39,656 nucleotides of DNA from the NCBI RefSeq assembly GCF_902506425.1, contig NZ_LR732530.1:1-39656 (forward strand), written 5' to 3'. Every line of letters starts with the position of its first letter. The first letter of the stretch is position 1. The stretch comes from Novosphingobium sp. 9U (GTDB lineage Bacteria > Pseudomonadota > Alphaproteobacteria > Sphingomonadales > Sphingomonadaceae). The notes under the pieces were generated by a model, which was not told the DNA's origin, did no database searches, and worked only from the letters and a program-made list of their open reading frames with translations. This document shows, one piece after another, positions 7,027-14,821 of the stretch. A program made the position numbers and the translations under genes.

Positions 7027-9666
7027 ATGAATTACAAAGATTCAGCTTCTATCATTGCTCTTGGCTTCGCGATCGGGATTTCGGTTCAAGCGAACCGTGC
7101 AGCTGCACAGGTTGCGCCTCCCGCTGTAGCAGCTGAAGCGGCTGCCGCTGGCGCGGAAGAGGGCGGGGAGGCTATTATCGTCACCGGTACTCGCACGATC
7201 GGCATGCGAGCAGCCGATAGCCCGGCGCCGGTGCAGATCCTGACAACGACCAACCTTCAAGCGACCGGGTCGCCCGACGTCATGCAGTCGCTGGCGCAGA
7301 ACCTGCCCTCGATCCAGGCACAATCATTCGGCGGCGATCTTCAGGCGCACAACTTGCAGATCAAGCTTCGCGGGCTGAGCCCCAACCACACGCTGATCCT
7401 GGTCAACGGGAAGCGCCGGCACGGCACCGCAAATCTGTCCATCGCCGGCGGTCCCTACGGTGGCAGCGCGGCGCCCGACATCAGCTTCATCCCGCCGAAC
7501 GCCATCGACCACATCGAAGTGCTGCAAGATGGCGCAGCGGCGCAATACGGTACCGATGCCATCGCCGGCGTCATCAACATCATCCTCAAGAACCGCGATC
7601 AGGGCGGCGAAATTACCGCGACCGCCGGCCAATACATGGACGAGGGCGGTGACACTTACAGCGTGAGCGCCAACGTCGGCTTCCCACCCATCGAAGACTC
7701 GTATTTCAACTTCTCACTGCAGAAGAAGAAGAAGGGTTTCAGCTTCCGCGGCGACGTCGATCCGCGAGTCTACGGCAACAACTCGGTGGCCGCTGCCAAC
7801 TTGGCTAGGTATCCCGGCACCACGAGCGCAGACGACTATCCCTACGTCAACCGCATCATGGGCGATCCCGAGATCGAGCAGACTGTGGCAATGTACAACG
7901 CGGGCTACCACTTCGGCGACTTCGAACTCTACAGCTTCGGTAGCTATGGCCACAAATACGCCCATGCTTACGAGAACTATCGCACTCCGGGCATCGTCGT
8001 CAGTGCTGCGGGCGTGCCTCTCTATCCGAGCGGCTTCGCTCCGCTCGAGGCCATCCACGAGACCGACTATGCCTTCACTGGTGGCTTGAAGGGAACCTTT
8101 GGCGAACTCGGGTTCGATCTCGCGTCGACGTATGGGCGGGACGTCGTGAAAGTCTATGTCGAGAACTCGGCCAACGCATCGCTCTACAAAGACACGGGGT
8201 TCACTCCGACGAAAATCCAGAATGGTGACTTCAAGGCTGCGCAGTGGACCAACACGCTCGACTTGACGTACCCGCTCGAAATCGGCCTGTCGGATCCCGT
8301 GAACATTGCCGGTGGATTGGAGTGGCGGCGAGACTCCTACGGCATCGTCGATGGTGACCCTGCTTCGTACTACGGCAGCGGCGCACAATCGTTCTTCGGC
8401 TATAGTCCCGAGAACGCCGGCAATTACCACCGCACCAACTTCTCCCAATATCTCGATGTTTCGCTGAAGCCGACGCCAGAATGGCTGATCGATGGCGCGG
8501 TGCGGCACGAGCACTATGGCGACTTCGGCGATACGACTGTCTTCAAGCTGACCAGCCGATACGATATCACTCCAGCGTTCGCCGTCCGCGGTACCGTGTC
8601 CACCGGCTTCCGCGCGCCGACTTTGGCCGAGGGTCACTACTCAGGGATCAACGTCGGCCCCAATTCGGTCAGCGGCGTGCTCCCGGCCAACTCGGCAGCG
8701 GCAGCCACACTCGGCTTCGGCGGTCTCAAGCCTGAGAAATCCACTAACATCAGCACCGGCGTCGTCTTCAATCCCAGTCCGCGCTTGTCGTTCACGCTGG
8801 ATGCCTACTGGATTGAAATCCGGGGCCGGATCCTGATCACCAGCTCGTTCTACGGTTTCAACGGCAAGTACTGCCCCCAGGACTACGCCGGCACCAACCG
8901 ATCGGCCTGTGTCGCCTACAATGCCGACAACTACGCGATCTACAACCAGCAGCCGGTCTACGATGCTGTGTCCTCCGCTCTCGGAGGCGAGATCCCGAGC
9001 TACGTGCTCACCACCAATGGCCAGCGCAACATCGACGGCACAGTCGGCATCCAGACTTTCGCCAATGGTGCGGACATGCGCACCCGCGGTGTCGACTTCA
9101 CTGCCAACTACAACATTCCCGCACATTTCGGCACGTTAGACCTGATGTTCATCGCCAACTACAACGAGAACAAGGTCAAGAGCATCTCGGGCCTTCCTGC
9201 CGCGCTCTACACCAGCACCATCAACCCCACCGCGACGGCCATCATCAACCGGTACACCGTCTGGCAGCTGGAGAAGAGCACGCCCAAGTTCCGTGCGACC
9301 TTCAACGCGCACCTCGAAGCCGAACGCTTCAGCGTGAACCTGCGTGAGAGCTACTTCACCAAGGTCTCGGCCCTGGAGACGACGCCAGGCAACAGCCCGC
9401 TTGCGGGTGCTGATCTGGCGGTGCCGGTCAAAGCGGCATTCCTCACCGATCTTGAGCTTGGCTACAAGCTGACCGAAGGGCTGAAGCTCAGCATAGGTGC
9501 GAACAACCTGTTCAACAAGTACCCGACCAAGAGATCCGAGGCCAACTTCCGTGCAGCCCAGCTGGCTTCCGGATCTTCGAGTTACTCGAGCAACCTCTAT
9601 CCTACTATATCGCCCTACGGCATCAACGGAGGATACTACTACGGCCGTATTAACATGAATTTCTGA
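7027..9666 (+). CDS. TonB-dependent outer-membrane receptor 1
   Basis: An 879-residue outer-membrane receptor for energy-dependent import of a substrate too large or scarce for porins. It has a signal peptide (residues 1-28, ending RAAAQ), then an alanine/glutamate-rich linker and the TonB-box-like EAIIVTGTR (48-56). The plug follows (about 60-190; LILVNGKRRHGTAN and AQYGTDAIAGVINIIL), then a 22-strand-type barrel ending in an aromatic residue (GRINMNF). It resembles the second receptor in this window in the plug motifs and the C-terminus, so the two are paralogs. No sigma/anti-sigma pair or N-terminal signalling domain is present; the two-component system and the box at 6793 are the likely control. 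A strong terminator follows. Substrate unknown; the surrounding symporters, aminotransferase and amidohydrolase hint at an amino-acid- or carboxylate-containing compound. Confidence 0.95.
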   Translation: MNYKDSASIIALGFAIGISVQANRAAAQVAPPAVAAEAAAAGAEEGGEAIIVTGTRTIGMRAADSPAPVQILTTTNLQATGSPDVMQSLAQNLPSIQAQSFGGDLQAHNLQIKLRGLSPNHTLILVNGKRRHGTANLSIAGGPYGGSAAPDISFIPPNAIDHIEVLQDGAAAQYGTDAIAGVINIILKNRDQGGEITATAGQYMDEGGDTYSVSANVGFPPIEDSYFNFSLQKKKKGFSFRGDVDPRVYGNNSVAAANLARYPGTTSADDYPYVNRIMGDPEIEQTVAMYNAGYHFGDFELYSFGSYGHKYAHAYENYRTPGIVVSAAGVPLYPSGFAPLEAIHETDYAFTGGLKGTFGELGFDLASTYGRDVVKVYVENSANASLYKDTGFTPTKIQNGDFKAAQWTNTLDLTYPLEIGLSDPVNIAGGLEWRRDSYGIVDGDPASYYGSGAQSFFGYSPENAGNYHRTNFSQYLDVSLKPTPEWLIDGAVRHEHYGDFGDTTVFKLTSRYDITPAFAVRGTVSTGFRAPTLAEGHYSGINVGPNSVSGVLPANSAAAATLGFGGLKPEKSTNISTGVVFNPSPRLSFTLDAYWIEIRGRILITSSFYGFNGKYCPQDYAGTNRSACVAYNADNYAIYNQQPVYDAVSSALGGEIPSYVLTTNGQRNIDGTVGIQTFANGADMRTRGVDFTANYNIPAHFGTLDLMFIANYNENKVKSISGLPAALYTSTINPTATAIINRYTVWQLEKSTPKFRATFNAHLEAERFSVNLRESYFTKVSALETTPGNSPLAGADLAVPVKAAFLTDLELGYKLTEGLKLSIGANNLFNKYPTKRSEANFRAAQLASGSSSYSSNLYPTISPYGINGGYYYGRINMNF

Positions 9667-9679
9667 GCCTGACGGACTG

Positions 9680-9715
9680 GGCGCCGCCTTCAGATCGGGG
9701 GCGGCGCCGCTTTTT
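9680..9715 (+). terminator. Rho-independent terminator after TonB receptor 1
   Basis: Perfect 9-bp stem GGCGCCGCC (9680-9688) / GGCGGCGCC (9700-9708) with an 11-base loop, followed by GC and a run of five T (9711-9715). It lies 14 bases after the receptor stop codon. Confidence 0.9.
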
Positions 9716-9755
9716 CATGGTCCGGACTGTATGAGAAGAAAGCGGAGTAATCCTT

Positions 9756-10586
9756 GTGTTTGCATCTTCGATGGATTGGCTGCTCCCTGTCGTGGGATTG
9801 TTGGTGGCTGGACTTGGCGCCGGGTTCGCGGGGGGCGTGTTCGGCATCGGCGGCGGCTTCGTCGTAGTGCCTGCTCTGCTCGTCATGTTGCCGCTGCTGG
9901 GAGGCGACAAGAGCCAGTACGCGCACGTGGCGATCGGCACCTCCGCCGCGACCATCATCGTCACCTCGATCCGCTCGGTCCTCAGTCACCACAAGCGTGG
10001 CTCGGTGGACTTCGAGATACTCAAGACCTGGGCGCCCTGGATTATCGCGGGCGATGGCATCGGCGTGCTGCTTGCCAGCCATGTGAACGGCCAGGTGCTG
10101 ACCATGATCTTCGCGACGGGCGTGCTGCTGATGTCGCTCAACTTCCTGATCCCACAACTCGGCGACAAAGTCCTGACCGACCAGATGCCGACCGGCGTCA
10201 TGCGGGTTGGCATCGCCGGCGGTCTGGGTACGTTTTCATCGCTGCTGGGCATCGGTGGCGGAACCATCGCAATCATGGTCATGACGCTGTGCGGCCGCTC
10301 CATCCACCGCGCAGTGGGCACCGCCTCTGGCGTCGGGACGCTGATCGCCATCCCCAGTGCGATCGGCTTCGCTTTGATCGGGCTGCATGATCACGGACTA
10401 CCCTGGGGATCGGTGGGCTTCGTCAACATGCCCGCCGCGGTGGCGATCGGATCGATGTCGATCCTGTCCGCTCCGCTGGGCGTGGCTGCCGCCCACGCGC
10501 TCGAGCCTCGCATGCTGAAGCGCATATTTGGTATCTACCTCATCGTCATCGCCGTGGTCATGTTCCGCAACGCGACGAAGACCTGA
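9756..10586 (+). CDS. TauE/SafE (TSUP) family inner-membrane permease
   Basis: A 276-residue polytopic permease of the TSUP family, whose members move sulfite, sulfoacetate, taurine-derived anions or other organic anions across the inner membrane. The two-fold repeat is visible: GAGFAGGVFGIGGGFVVVPAL near residue 20 and GTFSSLLGIGGGTIAIMV near 160, each followed by the conserved AxGTS-type segment (AIGTSAA, AVGTASG). The GTG at 9756 is chosen because GCGGAG precedes it at 8 bases; an ATG at 9771 is an alternative. It follows the terminator of receptor 1 and precedes the aminotransferase by about 60 bases, so these two may be cotranscribed. Substrate and direction cannot be told from sequence. 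Confidence 0.9.
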   Translation: MFASSMDWLLPVVGLLVAGLGAGFAGGVFGIGGGFVVVPALLVMLPLLGGDKSQYAHVAIGTSAATIIVTSIRSVLSHHKRGSVDFEILKTWAPWIIAGDGIGVLLASHVNGQVLTMIFATGVLLMSLNFLIPQLGDKVLTDQMPTGVMRVGIAGGLGTFSSLLGIGGGTIAIMVMTLCGRSIHRAVGTASGVGTLIAIPSAIGFALIGLHDHGLPWGSVGFVNMPAAVAIGSMSILSAPLGVAAAHALEPRMLKRIFGIYLIVIAVVMFRNATKT

Positions 10587-10647
10587 GCTTCAACCCGCAC
10601 CAACCTTGTCCGCAGACTGTACGTCCCTTTTCCCAAGGAGTTCACCA

Positions 10648-11828
10648 ATGGCAGACATCGACGTTCTCGAACCCGCCCTCTCCGCTGACGCCCAGGAGGA
10701 TCTGCTCACCCGCGGCTACTCGCGGCGCCATCTCGGCCGCATCGCCGCATTGCTCGGCGGCGGCATAGCTGCCGCGCAAGTCGCGGGCCCCGCATTGGCG
10801 CAGCAGTCGGCGAAGGCTGTGGCAGGCGCGGTGCGCATCGGCTCCAACGAGTGCTGGACCGGACCGCTGCGTCCGGGGGCTGAAGCTGCGATGATGATCG
10901 TCTCGCAGGGCAACCGTTACGAGCCGGACAACGAGCATGCCAAGCTGTTCGCGGCCGTGTCCCAGGTCGAGGGAGTTCCGGTAGACGCGTTACTGCCTGG
11001 CCCGGCTCGAGCGACCCGCTCAACCGCACCACGATCACCTTTGCCTCGCCAAGCCGCGGTATCGTAACCGCCGACCCGACTTACGAGCAGATCTGGCGCA
11101 CGGGCGCCTGGCTCGGTGCGAAGGTGACCAAGGTGCCCCTGACCAGCGACTATCGCCACGACGTCAAGGCGATGCTGGCCGCCGACCCGAACGCGGGGCT
11201 CTACTACGTCTGTTCGCCCAACAACCCGACCGGTACCCTGACGCCGATCCAGGACATCGTCTGGCTGGCGGACAACAAGCCGAAGGACGCGATCCTGCTC
11301 GTCGACGAGGCGTACATCCACTTCGCCGATGCGCCCAACGCGGCGAAGCTGGCGGGCACACGCGATGATGTCATCGTGATGCGGACGTTCTCCAAGCTGT
11401 TCGGCATGGCGGGCATGCGCCTCGGCCTGACGATCGCATCGCCTGCCATCATGGAGAAGATGATGCGCTACGACGGACAGCAGGTCACCAACATGCTGCC
11501 GATGACCGCCGTTGCTTGTGGCACCGCGTCGCTCCCCCAAGCCGCCCTCATCAAGCAGCGCCGCGACGAGATGATCCGGGTGCGCGAGAAGACCATCGCG
11601 CACGTCAAGAAGCGGGGCCTGGACGTGCTTCCCGGGAGCAACGCGAACATGTTCATGGTCGACTGGAAGGGCAAGGAGCCCAAGGCGATGATGGCCGCGC
11701 TTCTGGCTAACGGCGTTCAGATCGGCCGGTCGTGGCCTTCGGTGCCGACGATGTCACGCGTGACGGTGGGCTCGGCAGAGGAGATGGAGAAGTTCTGCCT
11801 CGCTTTCGATAAGGTCGTGATGGCCTGA
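10648..11828 (+). pseudogene. Tat-exported PLP aminotransferase (HisC-like fold), frameshifted
   Basis: A class I/II PLP-dependent aminotransferase resembling histidinol-phosphate aminotransferases but with a twin-arginine signal (YSRRHLGRIAALLGGG, ending near PALAQQ), so it would work in the periplasm. The ATG at 10648 has AAGGAG upstream. After LPGP (about 10997-11010) the frame changes: frame 1 ends at a TAA at 11065-11067, while the correct continuation GSSDPLNRTTITF through SPNNPTGT, VDEAYIHF (PLP Asp) and the Schiff-base Lys in RTFSKLFG runs in another frame to 11828. Loss of one C in a CCC-TGG stretch (LPWPGSS expected) restores one frame of about 393 codons. A translation start inside the second half (11124) would lack the N-terminal part. 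The residues needed for catalysis are otherwise intact, so recent inactivation or a base-call error is likely. Confidence 0.85.
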
Positions 11829-12249
11829 GGGAGTACGCTGTTTCGGCGCCGGGTTCCACCGCGGAGGCGGTACCCGGCCTCGGGCAGATTGGGTGCTGCC
11901 GGGCGGGCGTGCGAATCTCGCCAGCTCTTTGCACAGAGTTGCTTGGCCATGCACGGTCGCCGGCCGCCCTCATCAAAGACCTGTTCGCTGGGTGGCCGCG
12001 ATATGACAGTTCAACGACAGGTTGGGCGTGCATATCAAGCCAATAAGTTCGAATAGAAGCACTGATTTATCGTCCAGGATAATATTCAACAGTATAAAGC
12101 ATCGAAAAATATTATGTCGCGCAAGAAGGCCTAATAACTTCCGCGCAAGGTTGCAGCGCTCATAGTGCCGCACCGATGAGTGAGGATGCAGGATCGTGCC
12201 CGATCGACCGAAGCCGTTGTGGATCTTCGGCATCAGACAGGGGGCTTGA
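11829..12249. other. Intergenic region upstream of TonB receptor 2
   Basis: Non-coding, 421 bases. A hairpin GCCGGGT (11848-11854) / ACCCGGC (11872-11878) with inner stem ACCGC/GCGGT follows the aminotransferase stop, without a T run, so a weak or factor-dependent terminator at most. From about 12040 to 12130 the sequence is unusually AT-rich, consistent with a promoter and leader. The regulatory box at 12004 is listed separately. An 86-codon leftward frame (11973-12233) has no ribosome site and no recognisable content. Confidence 0.5.
12004..12020 (+). promoter_or_regulatory. Predicted response-regulator box upstream of TonB receptor 2
   Basis: Plus strand TGACAGTTCAACGACAG followed by GTTG. 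Same two-half-site pattern with 11-base period as the boxes at 4366, 6740 and 6793, 229 bases before the receptor start, a distance close to the 217 bases at receptor 1. Confidence 0.55.
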
Positions 12250-14781
12250 ATGATCCTATCCGATAGTTCCTACCGCGTTCTTGCCGCGATGATCGCAGGT
12301 GCCGGCGGTCTGGCTTCTTCACCAGACGTTCAGGCGCAATCGGCGCCCGCGGCACCAACTGCGATGATTGCCGCAGAAGCCGCTGGAGCTGGGGACGAAG
12401 ATGCCGGCGGCGTCGGAGGCGATGCAATCATTGTCACCGGCACGCGCACCACCAATCGCACGGTCACCGAGAGCATCGCTCCCATCGACGTGCTGACGCG
12501 TGGGGATTTGCAGACTTCGGGCAAGCAGTCGACCCGAGATCTGTTGGGCACGCTCACGCCTTCGATCAGCGTCTCCAATAGCGGTGCGGGTGCCAGCTTT
12601 GCGGTGAAGACGCTGTCCCTGCGCGGACTTGCGGGTGATCAGGTGCTGGTGCTGGTCAATGGCAAGCGGCGGCACAACACTGCGAACATCTTCATCAACG
12701 GCACCACCCAGAACGGCCAGTCGCCGCCAGACCTCGACCTGATCCCGTCCACTGCGATCGAACGCATCGAGATCTTGCGCGACGGCGCGTCGGCGCAATA
12801 CGGATCCGACGCGATCGCCGGTGTTATCAACATCATCCTACGCGACGACGCCCGGTTCGGCGCATCGGTGCTGGGTGGTGCCACGGCGAAGGGTGACGGC
12901 GAGCAGGGGCGCTTCCAGGCGGACGGTGGTTTCGCCCTTGGTGCCGGATCGCTGCACTTGGCAGCTGACGTCTACTCGCAGGCCCGTACGATCAGGGGTG
13001 GGCCGTTCGTCGGGCGGCTCTACTTTCCCGGAGATCCGCGCGAGGCGACGGCCGACCGCGACGTCAATAAACCCGGCCAGCCATCGGTTTCCGGCGCAAG
13101 CTTCTCGTACGACTTCAAGATGCCGCTGGGCGAGGGCGCCGAAGTCTACAGCTTCGGCACTTACGGCACTCGCCATGCGCAATCGTGGCTGACTTACCGT
13201 CAGCCATCTTCGACCAACAACATCGTGGAGGTCTACCCGGAAGGCTACAGCCCCAACCTCCACTTGCGCGACGAGGACTTCCAGGTCGGCGCGGGCATAC
13301 GCGGTGAGATCGGCGGCTTCGCTCGCTACGACCTGTCGAGCAGCTATGCGCGCGACAAGGTCCGGTTCGAGGAGACCACCGCGTTGAACGCTTCGCTCGG
13401 GCCGGCAAGCCCCACGGGCTTCTACGTGGGCAGCCTGCGTTCGACCGAGTGGCTGACCAACCTGGACCTGACGAAAGAAGTCGACTTCGGGCTCGTCGAG
13501 CCGCTGTCGATCGCGGTCGGTGCCGAGTACCGCGAAGACAAGTTCTCGATCCTGGCAGGCGAACCTGCGTCCTACATCGATGGGGGATACCGCTCGACGA
13601 CGGGTCCCCTGGCGAACACGATCCGCACTGCCGGCTCGCAAGGGGTGACCGGGTTCCCGCTGAGCGCCGCAGGTAGCTGGAAGCGCAGCAACTGGAGCGC
13701 CTACATCAACCTGGAACAGAAGATCGTGACCGGGGTGGAAGTGGCGCTCGCTGGCCGACACGAAGATTATTCGGACTTCGGCACGACGGACACCGGAAAG
13801 GCATCGCTGCGCATCGAGCCGATCTCCGGCCTTGCCTTCCGCGGCACGGTCAGCACCGGCTTCCGCGCACCCACGCTGCAGCAGCAGCACTATGCCTCGT
13901 CGAGCACGATCGGAGTGCTGTTGCCCGGCGCCACGGCAACGATCCTGGCGCCGGTCCGCACGCTGCCGGTCGATGATCCTGCTGCCGTTGCCTGGGGATC
14001 GGCGCCGCTCAAGCCGGAGACCTCGACGAACTATTCGGCCGGTCTGGTCTTCACCATGGTGCCCAGGCTCAACGTCACCGTCGACGCCTATCAGATCGAC
14101 ATCGACGACCGCATCCTCCTCTCGGGTACCCTGACAGGCGCGGCAAGCGGCGCGGGCACTTACAACGCGCTCGGGACCTTGCTCCTCAATGCCGGTCTGA
14201 ACCCGGTGCAAAGCGGGTTCTTCTTCTCCAATGCTGCCAGTACGCGCACGCGCGGCCTAGACGTAGTGGCGACCTACCGCGCCGACCTCGGCGATGCCGG
14301 GACGGCGACGCTGAGCCTTTCGGCCAACTTCAACAAGACCAAGTTTACGCGTCTGGAAGTGCCGCCGCAGCTCGAAGCGATCGGCGTGCAGTTGATCGAC
14401 CGCGCTCGCCAGGGCGACTTCACCAAGGGAACGCCGCGCAACAAGCAGATCGCGAACTTGTTTTGGAGCAAAGGTGGCTTCTCCGCAAATTTGCGTGCGA
14501 CGCGCTATGGCGAAGTGACGCAAGTCGCGGCGGCGCGCGCGGCCGACGGAATCTTCCATGACGATACGATCAAGCCCAAGGTGATCCTCGACCTCGAGCT
14601 CTCCGCAGAGGTGCGCGAAGGCGTCAAGCTTTCGGTCGGCGCGAACAACCTGCTCGACACTTACCCGACGATCCTGGACCCGGTGAACCAGGGAACGACC
14701 GGATTTGCCCTCTACAACGCCTACTCGCCCTACGGGATCAGCGGCGGGTTCTACTACGGTAAGCTCAGCTTTTCGTTCTGA
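12250..14781 (+). CDS. TonB-dependent outer-membrane receptor 2
   Basis: An 843-residue outer-membrane receptor, paralog of receptor 1. Signal peptide residues 1-30 (ending DVQAQ), an alanine-rich linker, TonB-box-like DAIIVTGTR (58-66), plug motifs VLVLVNGKRRHNTAN and AQYGSDAIAGVINIIL, then the barrel ending YGKLSFSF. It also shares VSTGFRAPTL and LSVGANNLLDTYP with receptor 1, where those segments read VSTGFRAPTL and LSIGANNLFNKYP. The ATG at 12250 follows a GGGGG stretch. The amidohydrolase starts 40 bases after its stop, so receptor and enzyme are probably one transcription unit: the receptor brings a compound into the periplasm and the enzyme acts on it there. Confidence 0.95.
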   Translation: MILSDSSYRVLAAMIAGAGGLASSPDVQAQSAPAAPTAMIAAEAAGAGDEDAGGVGGDAIIVTGTRTTNRTVTESIAPIDVLTRGDLQTSGKQSTRDLLGTLTPSISVSNSGAGASFAVKTLSLRGLAGDQVLVLVNGKRRHNTANIFINGTTQNGQSPPDLDLIPSTAIERIEILRDGASAQYGSDAIAGVINIILRDDARFGASVLGGATAKGDGEQGRFQADGGFALGAGSLHLAADVYSQARTIRGGPFVGRLYFPGDPREATADRDVNKPGQPSVSGASFSYDFKMPLGEGAEVYSFGTYGTRHAQSWLTYRQPSSTNNIVEVYPEGYSPNLHLRDEDFQVGAGIRGEIGGFARYDLSSSYARDKVRFEETTALNASLGPASPTGFYVGSLRSTEWLTNLDLTKEVDFGLVEPLSIAVGAEYREDKFSILAGEPASYIDGGYRSTTGPLANTIRTAGSQGVTGFPLSAAGSWKRSNWSAYINLEQKIVTGVEVALAGRHEDYSDFGTTDTGKASLRIEPISGLAFRGTVSTGFRAPTLQQQHYASSSTIGVLLPGATATILAPVRTLPVDDPAAVAWGSAPLKPETSTNYSAGLVFTMVPRLNVTVDAYQIDIDDRILLSGTLTGAASGAGTYNALGTLLLNAGLNPVQSGFFFSNAASTRTRGLDVVATYRADLGDAGTATLSLSANFNKTKFTRLEVPPQLEAIGVQLIDRARQGDFTKGTPRNKQIANLFWSKGGFSANLRATRYGEVTQVAAARAADGIFHDDTIKPKVILDLELSAEVREGVKLSVGANNLLDTYPTILDPVNQGTTGFALYNAYSPYGISGGFYYGKLSFSF

Positions 14782-14821
14782 GCGCATGGCCGGACATAAG
14801 CACCAGCATACAGGAGTGACG

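Noticed and set aside
12838..14211. Leftward open frame of 457 codons
   Set aside because: Antisense to TonB receptor 2; no domain or start signal.
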